NCBI GenBank assembly: GCA_025934105.1
Contig: JAICYS010000011.1
Location: forward strand, 1-47,747
Reading direction: 5' to 3'
Length of the DNA stretch: 47,747 nucleotides
Source: Myxococcota bacterium
GTDB taxonomy: Bacteria; Myxococcota_A; Polyangia; Fen-1088
Shown: positions 29,094 to 36,550 of the stretch, piece after piece
Layout: every line of letters begins with the position of its first letter
Numbering within the stretch: position 1 is the stretch's first letter
The notes under the pieces: generated by a model
What the model was told of the DNA's origin: nothing
What the model saw: the letters and a program-made list of their open reading frames with translations, nothing else
Databases searched by the model: none
Position numbers and translations under genes: made by a program

Positions 29094-30286
29094 ACGTCGT
29101 CATCGCCGGCGCCGGGCCGGCGGGCGCCACGCTGGCGGTGGCGCTGGGCCGGGCCGGGCTGCGCGTCGACATTCACGATGCCCGCCGGTTCCCGCGCGAG
29201 AAGCCCTGCGGGGAAGGAATCCTGCCCGCCGGCGTGGGGGTGCTGGATCGCCTGGGGCTGCGCGAGGCGGTGGGCGGGCGCGCGCTCCACGCCGTGCGGT
29301 ACCACGGATTCGGCGTGCTGGCGGAGAGCCCGTTCGGGACCGCGGCGCTGGCCCAGCGGCGCCTGCGCCTGGACCAGGCGCTGCTGGAGGCCGCGCGGGC
29401 CACGCCCGGCGTGCGCGTGTTCGAGGACGCCGAGGTCGAAGGCGTCGAGCGCGCCAACGGCCGCGCCGTCGGGTTGCGCGTGGGCGGCGAGATCCGGCGC
29501 GCCGCGCTGGTGGTGGGCGCCGACGGCCTGTCCTCGCGGGTGCGGCGCGGCTTGGACCTGGACACGCCGCCGCGCGGGCAGCGGGTCGGCGCGCGCATGC
29601 ACTTCAAGCTGGCGAGCGGGCGCGATCTGGGCGACCGCCTCTCCATCTTCATCGGACGCGGGTACGAGCTGTACGCGGCGCCGCTGCCCGACGGCGAGCT
29701 GCTGCTGGCCGGCCTGGCCGATCAAGAGCTGTGGGCCACCGGGGCGCGCCGGGTGCTGCGCCGCTGGATCCTGGACCAGCCGGTCCTGCGCGACGCGCTC
29801 GAGGGCGCGCAACCGCTGACCGGCCCGGCCGGCCGCACCGGACTGGTCCGTCGCGCGCGCGCCGGGTGGGCGCCCGGCGCGGTGCTGCTGGGCGACGCGG
29901 CCGCCTCGACGGATCCGCTGACGGCCGGCGGCCTGGCGCACGCGCTGGTCACCGCCGAACGGCTGGCCGCCGCCGTGCCGGCCTACCTGGCCGAAGGCGA
30001 CGCCGCCCTGGCCCGCTTCGATCGCGAGCGGCGGCGCCTGCTGCGGCCCCACGACTGGCTGACCCGCGCCCTGGTCGCCATCGTGCGGCGGCCGGCGCTG
30101 GCGCGCGCGACCCTGCATCTGATGCGCGCGGCGCCCCCGCTGATGCGCCGGGTGGTCGCCATCGCCGCCGGAACGTCGATTCAGGGTCCGCCGACCAGCG
30201 TGGCCGCCAGCTCCAGGCCCGCGCCGGCGATCAACAGCGCCACCGACCAGGAGGCGATGCTGCCCCACCGCGCCGAGTCGCCGTAG
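29078..30286 (+). CDS. FAD-dependent oxidoreductase (geranylgeranyl-reductase/aromatic hydroxylase type)
   Basis: 402 residues. The Rossmann FAD motif is VVIAGAGPAGATLAVALGRAG near residues 7-27, followed by PREKPCGEGILPAG, which matches the GR2/halogenase/geranylgeranyl-reductase family, VVGADGLSSRVRR, and the second FAD motif VLLGDAAASTDPLTAGGLAHAL. It is likely the hydroxylase or reductase tailoring the polyketide. TTG 29078 is the only plausible start because the FAD motif begins at residue 7; it overlaps the preceding gene by 16 nt. The last 35 or so residues after the helix RRVVAIAAGTS are low complexity and lie antisense to the 3' end of the UbiA gene, so the frame may have run on after loss of an earlier stop. 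Confidence 0.85.
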   Translation: MAGEVDVVIAGAGPAGATLAVALGRAGLRVDIHDARRFPREKPCGEGILPAGVGVLDRLGLREAVGGRALHAVRYHGFGVLAESPFGTAALAQRRLRLDQALLEAARATPGVRVFEDAEVEGVERANGRAVGLRVGGEIRRAALVVGADGLSSRVRRGLDLDTPPRGQRVGARMHFKLASGRDLGDRLSIFIGRGYELYAAPLPDGELLLAGLADQELWATGARRVLRRWILDQPVLRDALEGAQPLTGPAGRTGLVRRARAGWAPGAVLLGDAAASTDPLTAGGLAHALVTAERLAAAVPAYLAEGDAALARFDRERRRLLRPHDWLTRALVAIVRRPALARATLHLMRAAPPLMRRVVAIAAGTSIQGPPTSVAASSRPAPAINSATDQEAMLPHRAESP

Positions 30287-31176
30287 CCGCCGCGCGCGAC
30301 CCGCCACGCCTGCCACACGGCGACGGGGATCAGGACCAGCGGCGCCTGCGCCACCCGCGCCGGCAGCCCCGCCATCGCCCACAGCGGCAGCGCGCCGAAG
30401 GCGGCCAGCGTCAGCGCCGCGTAGAGGCGCCCAGCCGCCGGCGCCCCGAGCTGCACGACCAGCGTGCGCTTTCCGACCGCGGCGTCGCCGGCCGCGTCCG
30501 GGAACTCGATGGCCAGCAGCATCGCGAACTGCAGCGCGCAGGGGAGCGCCGCCGCCAGGAACACCGGCCGGCCGAGCGCGCGCGCCTGCAGCAGGAACCC
30601 GAACGCCGGCACCATCACGGCCACGACCAGCGCGGTGGCCGCCTCGCCCAGGCCGCGCGCGCACAACCGGGCCGGCGGTGCGCTGTACTGCCAGGCCACC
30701 GCGATCATGGCCGCGGCCAGCCCGCCCGCCGCCAAACCCGCGCCGCGCGCCAGCAGCAACGCCGCGACGACCGCGGCCGCCAGCAGCGCCAGCGCCGCCC
30801 GCAGCGCCACCACGGGCGCCAGCGCGCCGCCCGGCAGCACGCGGCTGCCTCCCGACCAGCGCGTCGGCGTCTGGTTGGCGCGGTCGGCCTCGAGATCGAA
30901 GTAGTCGTTCGCGTAGTGAGTCATGAGCTGCGTGAGCGTCACGACCAGCTGGCCCCATGCGTACCGCGGGCCGTGGAACGGCGCGCCGCCCGCCACCGCC
31001 AGCGCCGCGCCGAGCCCGTAAAGGACGAAGCCACCCAGCAGGAACTGCGGCCGCCCGAGGCGCACGAACGCCACCAGCCTGACGCCGTGACGGAACCGGG
31101 CCGGGCCGGGCGGCGTCGTCGCCCGAGGCGCGACGACCGCTCCGATGGCGCGCTGCCCGTCGAGCGGCCGCGGCAC
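30181..31176 (-). CDS. UbiA-family prenyltransferase
   Basis: Membrane aromatic or quinone prenyltransferase of 331 residues with eight or nine hydrophobic segments. The first prenyl-diphosphate motif is THYANDYFDLEADRAN (NDxxxD-type) and the second is EFPDAAGDAAVGKRTLVV (DxxxD-type). The YSAPPARLCARGLGEAATAL loop resembles MenA-type enzymes. It could be MenA itself (no other men genes are seen) or act on the polyketide made by the convergent PKS unit. GTG 31176 gives a basic, polar N-terminus of about 35 residues. The 3' end overlaps the flavoprotein gene by 106 nt on the opposite strand. Confidence 0.87.
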   Translation of the reverse strand: MPRPLDGQRAIGAVVAPRATTPPGPARFRHGVRLVAFVRLGRPQFLLGGFVLYGLGAALAVAGGAPFHGPRYAWGQLVVTLTQLMTHYANDYFDLEADRANQTPTRWSGGSRVLPGGALAPVVALRAALALLAAAVVAALLLARGAGLAAGGLAAAMIAVAWQYSAPPARLCARGLGEAATALVVAVMVPAFGFLLQARALGRPVFLAAALPCALQFAMLLAIEFPDAAGDAAVGKRTLVVQLGAPAAGRLYAALTLAAFGALPLWAMAGLPARVAQAPLVLIPVAVWQAWRVARGGYGDSARWGSIASWSVALLIAGAGLELAATLVGGP

Positions 31177-31182
31177 GACGGC

Positions 31183-31716
31183 CTACTTGACCACGCCGCA
31201 GGCCATGCGCGCGCCGCCGCCGCCCAGCGGCTTGGGGCTGTCGCTGTAGTTGTCGCCGCCCTCGTGCAGCATGAGGGAGTGCCCCTGGAAGTCGGCCAGC
31301 GTCAGCCCCTTCACCTCGATCTTGGTCTTGGCCTCGCCCTTGTCGGACACGACCAGCTTCGGCAGATCGCCCTTGTGCCCCCCACCACCCGGGCCCTTGT
31401 GCGCCTTGGTGTCAGCCGGGTCCAGATGTCCGCCGGCCGCCAGCGCCGCCACTTTCTTGCCGTCCTTTTCCGCCGGCTCGCAGCTGGGGTTTTGGTGGAT
31501 GTGAAAACCGTGCTCGCCGGGCGGCAGCCCTTTCAGCTTCGGTTCCAGCGTGACGCCGTCCTTGGCCTCCTTGATCGTGATGGTCCCGATCGAGGCGCCG
31601 ACGCCGTCGGCGGTGACGGTGTTCATGGTGACCCTGATCGGCTTGGCGGACTTGGCGGACGCGGCCGGCGCACCCGCCAGTAGTAGAGCCCACACCGTAA
31701 ATGCAACTCGTTTCAT
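31183..31716 (-). CDS. sodC: Cu/Zn superoxide dismutase, periplasmic
   Basis: 177 residues with a Sec signal (FTVWALLLAGAPAASA). Cu ligands are in GEHGFHIHQNPSCEP (two His, plus the disulfide Cys). The zinc and bridging His lie in AGGHLDP, KAHKGPGGGGHKGDLP and SLMLHEGGDNYSD. The closing GGGGARMACGVVK carries the second disulfide Cys and an Arg at the active-site-channel position. Complete. It ends 6 bp before the UbiA gene start on the same strand, so the two could share a transcript. ATG 31716 follows an AAGGAGACAG-type ribosome site. Confidence 0.95.
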   Translation of the reverse strand: MKRVAFTVWALLLAGAPAASAKSAKPIRVTMNTVTADGVGASIGTITIKEAKDGVTLEPKLKGLPPGEHGFHIHQNPSCEPAEKDGKKVAALAAGGHLDPADTKAHKGPGGGGHKGDLPKLVVSDKGEAKTKIEVKGLTLADFQGHSLMLHEGGDNYSDSPKPLGGGGARMACGVVK

Positions 31717-31846
31717 CGCTGTCTCCTTGGCAAGTCCGCGGTGACGGAGCTGGGCTCGCCCAGGGTCGCCGCGGGAAGTTCGAGGAACCCTCCCAGGGGT
31801 CCTCGACGATCGATGGCTGTGAGATAATCATGCGAGGCGGCCCGGC

Positions 31847-32254
31847 ATGAAAGAGGAACCTCCGAGCAGCGAAGAGGACCGGCGGCAAGCGCCCCGGGTG
31901 GCCGCGCGTTCGCTGGTCGAATTGCGCCTGCCCGACTGGGGCGCCCTGCGGGCGGTTTACACCGTGAACCTGTCGATCGGCGGGATGCGGCTGTCGGTCG
32001 GGGCCCACGCGGCGCTGGGGACGCCGGTCGACATCATCCTCACGCTGCCCGACGGCGAGCGGCTGCATCTTCCGGGGAAGGTGGCGCACCTTGGCCCCGG
32101 GAGCGACGGCGACATCGGCGTGCGGTTCGACGAGCTGCCGGCCGCCACCCGCCAGCAGATCCAGCACTACATCGACGAGCTGCAGGCCGGGCGCACGCCG
32201 CCGCCCAAGCCGCGGACGATTCCGCCCGGCGTGCTGATCAAGAAAAGCACTTGA
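31847..32254 (+). CDS. PilZ-domain protein (c-di-GMP receptor candidate)
   Basis: 135 residues, single domain. The RxxxR motif is DRRQAPRVAARSLVEL, where the residues before and within RQAPR give the spaced arginines, and the second motif is NLSIGGMRLSV (N/DxSxxG). The beta-barrel ends IGVRFDELP, followed by a helical tail and a basic, Pro-rich end. It probably binds c-di-GMP; an EAL phosphodiesterase lies at 21722. GTG and ATG alternatives are absent near ATG 31847, and it is divergent from sodC by 130 bp. The next gene follows after 22 bp. Confidence 0.88.
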   Translation: MKEEPPSSEEDRRQAPRVAARSLVELRLPDWGALRAVYTVNLSIGGMRLSVGAHAALGTPVDIILTLPDGERLHLPGKVAHLGPGSDGDIGVRFDELPAATRQQIQHYIDELQAGRTPPPKPRTIPPGVLIKKST

Positions 32255-32276
32255 TCCGGGACCCTGAGGGGGATCC

Positions 32277-33539
32277 GTGAATCTCGCCCGCCGATCTCGC
32301 CCGGCTCGGTCGCGGTCCGCCGGCGCGGCGCGGACAGAGCGTGCGGCGGCGGCCCTCCTGCTGGGCGCGCTGGCGCTGGTGGGCTCGGGCCAGGCGCGCG
32401 CCGACGACGCGGCCGTCGCGCGCGCGCTGGTGGCCGCGCTGCCGGCCGGCGGGCGGACCGACGTGGTGTTGATCGATCAGCCGAGCCGGCCCGGGGCGCC
32501 GCGGGTGCGGGCGGCGACCCACGTGAACGCGCCGCCGGCCGCGATCCGGGCCGCGCTGCTGGACACGGCCCATTACAGCGCGCTGATCCCGTCGCTGATC
32601 CGCGCGGAGGCCCGCCCCGGCGACGGCAACGTGCCGTTCGTCGACTGGGAGCTGGAGGTGCCGCTCTTCAACCTGTCGGGCCGGTTCGCGCTGCGCGCGG
32701 CCGGCGATCAGGTGCGCCTCGATCTGTTCGACGGTGATTTTTCGCCCGGGCACCTGGTCTTCACGATGACCCCGGTGGCGGGCGGCGGCGCGACCCTGCT
32801 GCTGGACGCCGTGCTGGACATGCGGCGATCGAACTGGATGCTCCGGCGGATCTTGAAGCAGAGCCCGTTCGCGGAACCGGCGGCGCTGGCCGCGGCCGCG
32901 CACGTCGCGCTGCGGGCGGCCGCGTTGCGCGCCGAGCATCCCGCCAACGCGGGCGCCTGGCGGCCGGTCTGGCCGCTCGGGCCACCGCCGTCCTGGGAGC
33001 CCGATCCGGGCGGGCCCGCCGCCCCGGCGCTGGCGGCGGCGCGCGCCGCGGGCGTCGTGGCGTTCGTGGCGCGCCGCTCGGACGTGCGGTTGGGCGGGGT
33101 GGCGGCGGCGGTCACCGTTCGGTCGGCGGTGCCGGCCCTGGAACAGGCGCTGGGCGATCCGCGGAGCTGGCGGGCGTTCCCGGGTTGGCGGAAGGTCGAC
33201 CTGGTTCCGGGCGCGCGGGGGCCGGGCGCCCGCGTCGAGGACAACTTGCCGCTGATGGACTTCGACGCCACCTGGGCGGCCGACGGGCCGCTGCGCTGGA
33301 CGGCCGTCGACGGGGCGACGCGGGGCGCGCGCCTGGGGTGGTCGGTGCGTGCCGGCGACGGACAGGGCGCGACGGCCACGCTGTTGCTCTACCCGCGCGT
33401 CGAGAAGACCGGTTCGATCGCGCGCCGCTTCGTGGCCGCCGAGCCTCTGCTCGAGTCGGGGCTGGCCCTGGCGGTGGCGTTCGCCGACGTCGCGTCGCTG
33501 CGGGCGTCGCTGCGCGCCGCGCCGGCTCGGGGGCGCTGA
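32277..33539 (+). CDS. exported protein with two START/SRPBCC-like domains
   Basis: 420 residues. A long basic N-terminus and hydrophobic segment (AAAALLLGALALVGSGQARA) serve as signal peptide. Two hydrophobic-ligand folds can be recognised. The first (about 75-215) has ATHVNAPPAAIRAALLDTAHYSALIPSLIRAE, LEVPLFNLSGRFALR and LVFTMTPVAGGG. The second (about 270-415) has VRSAVPALEQALGDPRSWRAFPGWRKVDLV, NLPLMDFDATW and ATATLLLYPRVEKTG. Such domains bind lipids or polyketide-like ligands, so a periplasmic lipid-handling role is possible. GTG 32277 follows GAGGGGG by 4-5 nt. Likely co-transcribed with the PilZ gene. Confidence 0.75.
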   Translation: MNLARRSRPARSRSAGAARTERAAAALLLGALALVGSGQARADDAAVARALVAALPAGGRTDVVLIDQPSRPGAPRVRAATHVNAPPAAIRAALLDTAHYSALIPSLIRAEARPGDGNVPFVDWELEVPLFNLSGRFALRAAGDQVRLDLFDGDFSPGHLVFTMTPVAGGGATLLLDAVLDMRRSNWMLRRILKQSPFAEPAALAAAAHVALRAAALRAEHPANAGAWRPVWPLGPPPSWEPDPGGPAAPALAAARAAGVVAFVARRSDVRLGGVAAAVTVRSAVPALEQALGDPRSWRAFPGWRKVDLVPGARGPGARVEDNLPLMDFDATWAADGPLRWTAVDGATRGARLGWSVRAGDGQGATATLLLYPRVEKTGSIARRFVAAEPLLESGLALAVAFADVASLRASLRAAPARGR

Positions 33540-33552
33540 TTGACCGCGTCCC

Positions 33553-33564
33553 TCGAAATTTCGA
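33553..33564. promoter_or_regulatory. 12-bp palindrome upstream of the repeat lipoprotein gene
   Basis: TCGAAATTTCGA is a perfect palindrome and locally AT-rich in a very GC-rich background, in the 124-bp gap before the lipoprotein gene. A regulator site is possible; no convincing -35/-10 pair was found. Confidence 0.3.
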
Positions 33565-33663
33565 TCCACGCGGCGCGGCAGCGGGCACAAACACCCTGGA
33601 TGGCGTGCCTGGATCGAGCGTGACCGAGGCACATCTTTGCTGAGCAGAAAGAAGGAGACATTG

Positions 33664-34482
33664 ATGCGAAACGTCGCTTGGCTGGCCGGTCTTCTGCTGG
33701 TGGCGTCGTGCACGGTGGACAGCTCGAATCTGGACGTCGACGCGGGAAACCCGGGCAGCGGCGGTCACCTGGCCGGAAGCGGCGGCGCCAGCGCCAGCGG
33801 CGGAGCGGGCGGCGACGGCTGCCCGCGTTGCGTGCCGACGGGCGGCAGCGTCGGGACGGGCGGCGTCCTCGGGACGGGTGGCGTCCTCGGGGCCGGCGGC
33901 GGCGTCGGCACGGGCGGTCACGTCGGCGCCGGCGGCCAAAGCGCGACCGGCGGGCAGACGGCCTCAGGTGGACAGACCGGCACCGGCGGTCAGGTCGGCA
34001 CCGGCGGTCAGGTCGGCACCGGCGGTCAGGTCGGCACCGGTGGTCAGGTCGGCACCGGCGGTCAGGTCGGCACCGGCGGTCAGGTCGGCACCGGTGGTCA
34101 GGTCGGCACCGGCGGTCACCTGGGCACCGGCGGTCACGCCGGAGCGGGCGGCGGAACGGCGCATCCGTGCGCGGAGCTCGCGACCGAGTACACCTCCGCG
34201 CTGGCGGCCGCCAAGAGCTGCACGCTGGGCGCGCTCAACCAGTGCAAGCAGCTCGCGGACAACTCGATCGCCTGCCCGGGCTGCAAGGTCTACGTGAACG
34301 ACACCACCGACCTCGACGCGCTCAAGGCAGAGTGGACCGACGCCGGGTGTGCGCAGTCCCACGGCGTCTGCCCGGCCATCGCCTGCGTCGTGCCCATCGC
34401 GGCCTATTGCTCGACGAGCTCGAGCGGGCCGGGCCCGGGCAGCGGCGCCACCTGCTGGCAGGCGCAACCCGGAGCCCCGTAG
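33664..34482 (+). CDS. Gly-Thr-Gly-Gly repeat lipoprotein
   Basis: 272 residues. ATG 33664 follows AAGGAG with 8 nt spacing. The signal peptide has a clear lipobox LLVASC (C17), so the protein is lipid-anchored. Residues 30-165 or so are a low-complexity Gly/Thr/Ser arm containing seven perfect QVGTGG units flanked by degenerate ones (VLGTGG, HVGAGG, HLGTGG). The C-terminal 110 residues form a compact Cys-rich domain (CAELATEYTSAL, CTLGALNQCKQLADN, CPGCKVYVNDTTDL, WTDAGCAQSHGVCPAIAC, CWQAQPGAP) with about ten Cys, probably disulfide-bonded. This arm-plus-Cys-head plan is common in myxobacterial surface lipoproteins; no function is known. Confidence 0.82.
   Translation: MRNVAWLAGLLLVASCTVDSSNLDVDAGNPGSGGHLAGSGGASASGGAGGDGCPRCVPTGGSVGTGGVLGTGGVLGAGGGVGTGGHVGAGGQSATGGQTASGGQTGTGGQVGTGGQVGTGGQVGTGGQVGTGGQVGTGGQVGTGGQVGTGGHLGTGGHAGAGGGTAHPCAELATEYTSALAAAKSCTLGALNQCKQLADNSIACPGCKVYVNDTTDLDALKAEWTDAGCAQSHGVCPAIACVVPIAAYCSTSSSGPGPGSGATCWQAQPGAP
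33991..34116 (+). repeat. seven tandem 18-bp repeats
   Basis: Unit CAGGTCGGCACCGGCGGT, seven copies (7 x 18 = 126 bp), differing only by GGC/GGT silent changes at one Gly codon. It encodes QVGTGG. Because 18 is a multiple of three, gains or losses keep the frame and only change arm length. Near-identical units indicate recent expansion by slippage. Confidence 0.95.
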
Positions 34483-34726
34483 CGCCTGCGCGGGAGGCCG
34501 TGCCGGCAGCGGCGCCAAACGCCCTGGCCTGCGGCGGCCCGCCGTTCGCCGACCATCCGCCCGCGCTGGACAGATCCAGTCGCGCTGGCACCAGGCCGGC
34601 TGGCCGGGCACCACCCGGCGTCCGGCGATCGCCTGCGGGCCGCCGCGGAGCGCGGCCTGCCGGCCCAGCGGCGGAAGCGGGGCGAGCTGCGAGCACACGC
34701 GGCTCGCCACGCCGTCGGCGGCCGGC
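34483..34726. other. 244-bp convergent gap without recognised features
   Basis: Lies between the repeat lipoprotein (plus) and the Cys-rich protein gene (minus). It is GC-rich; no conserved frame, terminator with T-run or repeat was recognised. Confidence 0.4.
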
Positions 34727-35101
34727 TCAGGGCGCGGCGGGGGCGTCGCCGCCCGAGTCGCCGCGCAGCTCGCAGATTCCGGCGCCGCAGAAGCCCTTCT
34801 GCGCGCAGCTGGGGTCGGTCGACATCTGCTCGGTGCAGGCGGTGCCGGCGCAGCGCTTTTTGCGGTCCTTCTCGTACGCGTCCCGCTCTTTCTTGGGAAT
34901 GGCGTGCTGCTTGCCGCCCTGGCTGCACGGGCAGCAGTCGTCGGCCACCGCCACGCAGTCGCGGTCGGTCTTGCAATCCACCGTCGACGCGGCCGGCGCC
35001 TTCCTCGAACGCTTGGCGCTCTTCGCGTTCGCCAGCACCGACACCGAGAACGACGCGCCTCCCAGCGCCGCCAACACGATCCAGAGCTTCAGTCGAGCCA
35101 T
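34727..35101 (-). CDS. small Cys-rich secreted protein
   Basis: 124 residues. The signal segment is LKLWIVLAALGGASFSVSVLANA. The mature protein has nine Cys in a dense pattern: VDCKTDRDCVAVADDCCPCSQGG, then RCAGTACTEQ, PSCAQKGFCGAGICELRG. The CxxDxDC...CC.C opening recurs in exported proteins of Myxococcota, but I cannot assign a function. The lysine-rich middle (KKERDAYEKDRKKR) and low-complexity acidic tail suggest a small structured head. Apparently monocistronic. Confidence 0.75.
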   Translation of the reverse strand: MARLKLWIVLAALGGASFSVSVLANAKSAKRSRKAPAASTVDCKTDRDCVAVADDCCPCSQGGKQHAIPKKERDAYEKDRKKRCAGTACTEQMSTDPSCAQKGFCGAGICELRGDSGGDAPAAP

Positions 35102-35139
35102 GCGCCTATCTATAACGACCTTGGCGCGCGTTCGGAAGA

Positions 35140-35940
35140 TCAGTTCGCGGCGCCGGGCCCACCGCCGAGGCGCGCGGTCATGGCCACCACTTCGGCCGAC
35201 ACGCGCTCGAACCGCTGCCCCACGTCGCGCGTCTCCAGCAGCCGCTGGCGCAGCACCGGGTCGGCGATCAGCGCCGAGGCCACGCCGTCGACCAGCTCGG
35301 CGGCGCCCTCCTGTGCGGCGACCACCTGGCGCAGGAGCTCGCCCCCCTCGGGCAGCGCCTCGGCCAGCCGGCCGATCAGCGCCCGCAGCGTCTGGTCGGC
35401 GTCGGCGATCTCGGCCGGATTCGCGATCGGGAAGTCGGGCAGCTCGGTCGCCGAGACCAGCCGGTACGGGCGCTCGGACTCCAGCTCCTGGTCGATGCGC
35501 ACCCGGGCGCGCCCGCGCACCACCAGGTTGAAACGGCCGTCGGGCAGTTCGTGCGCCATCACCACCTCGCCGACGCCGGCGACCGGCATCACCCTGGGGC
35601 GGTCACGCTGGCGGACCTCGGCCGCCTCCCCCGACAGAGCTGCCGGCGACCCGTCGTCGGGGTCGGGGCGATCGTCGTCGCGCGAAGCCTCGGGCGCGAT
35701 GAGGCCGATGGCCAAGAACCGCGCCCCGCTCAAGATGTCGCGGGTCATCGCCCGGTAGCGATCCTCGAAGATGTGCAGCGGCAACAGCGCGTGCGGGAAC
35801 AGCACCGCGTTGGGCAGCGGAAACAGCGGCAGCCGGCGCAGCGCCGCGGCCAGCGACACGTCCGCTTCGATCGGGTCGATGTTCGACGGTGAATCAGCCA
35901 AAGACGTCCACACAAGAGCCGGTGAGCGCCGGCGGCGCAT
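35140..35940 (-). CDS. Lon N-terminal (substrate-binding) domain protein
   Basis: 266 residues from ATG 35940, which overlaps the SDR gene by 47 nt; GTG 35913 and TTG 35901 are shorter alternatives close to the SDR stop. The domain begins LRRLPLFPLPNAVLFPHALLPLHIFEDRYRAM, the classical LON/PUA-like opening. It is followed by FLAIGLIAPEA, an acidic insertion (RDDDRPDPDDG), the GVGEVVMAHELPDGRFNLVVRGRARVRI strands and a helical bundle. No AAA or protease domain is present, so it is a stand-alone LON-substrate-binding-like protein of unknown client. Last gene of the tldD operon. Confidence 0.85.
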   Translation of the reverse strand: MRRRRSPALVWTSLADSPSNIDPIEADVSLAAALRRLPLFPLPNAVLFPHALLPLHIFEDRYRAMTRDILSGARFLAIGLIAPEASRDDDRPDPDDGSPAALSGEAAEVRQRDRPRVMPVAGVGEVVMAHELPDGRFNLVVRGRARVRIDQELESERPYRLVSATELPDFPIANPAEIADADQTLRALIGRLAEALPEGGELLRQVVAAQEGAAELVDGVASALIADPVLRQRLLETRDVGQRFERVSAEVVAMTARLGGGPGAAN

Positions 35941-36550
35941 AGGCGGCCAGGTACACGATCACGTTCGCCACGTCGGCGGGCGACATGTCCGGCTGCGCGC
36001 CGGGCATTCCGACCCGCAGCATCTCGGTGTCGACGGAGCCCGGACAGACCGCGTTGACCGCGATGCCATCGCCGCGAAGCTCCTCGGCCAGGGCCCGGGT
36101 CAGGCCGACCACGCCGTGCTTGGCGGCGCAGTAGGCGGTCAAGTTGGCGGTGCCCTGGCGCCCGGAGATGGAGGCCACGTTCACGATCCGGCCGGACCGG
36201 CGCGCGCGCATGGCCGGCAAAAACCCGCGCGTCACCAGGAACGTGCCGCGCAGGTTGGCGTCCATCACCGCGTCCCAGGTCTGGATCGGCGTTTCCTCCA
36301 GCGGGCCGCGCGCCGCGATGCCGTCGTTGTTGACACGCACGTCGGGCGGGCCCAACCGGTCCAGCACGCCCGCCACGAAGCGGTCGACGTCCGCCGCGTT
36401 GCCGACGTCGCAGGCGACCACGTCCGCCTGGGCGTGCCGCGCGCAACCGGCCACCCGGGCGCCCGCCTCGGCCAGCAGGCGGGCGGCGGCCGCGCCGATC
36501 CCGCGCGAGGCGCCGGTCACGACGGCGATCTTTCCGTCGAGAGGCTTCAC
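35894..36550 (-). CDS. short-chain dehydrogenase/reductase
   Basis: 218 residues. The cofactor loop is VVTGASRGIGAAAA (TGxxxGIG). It has CDVGN, then VNNDGIAARG, where the family NNAG is NNDG, then the active-site Ser in IVNVASISGRQG and YCAAK (YxxxK). NADP preference is suggested by the Arg after the loop and by CARH. The closing block is NAVCPGSVDTEM. GTG 36550 overlaps the FolE-like stop (GTGA). Position directly behind a FolE-type protein makes pteridine reduction a candidate role; a fatty-acid-type ketoreductase is equally compatible with the sequence. Confidence 0.87.
   Translation of the reverse strand: MKPLDGKIAVVTGASRGIGAAAARLLAEAGARVAGCARHAQADVVACDVGNAADVDRFVAGVLDRLGPPDVRVNNDGIAARGPLEETPIQTWDAVMDANLRGTFLVTRGFLPAMRARRSGRIVNVASISGRQGTANLTAYCAAKHGVVGLTRALAEELRGDGIAVNAVCPGSVDTEMLRVGMPGAQPDMSPADVANVIVYLAAYAPPALTGSCVDVFG

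Noticed and set aside
29053-31683. 876-codon plus-strand frame covering the flavoprotein, UbiA and SodC region
   Set aside because: It runs out of frame with the flavoprotein and antisense to UbiA and SodC, and has no conserved motif.
33991-34116. Tandem 18-bp repeats as a CRISPR array
   Set aside because: Units are contiguous with no spacers and encode an in-frame peptide repeat.
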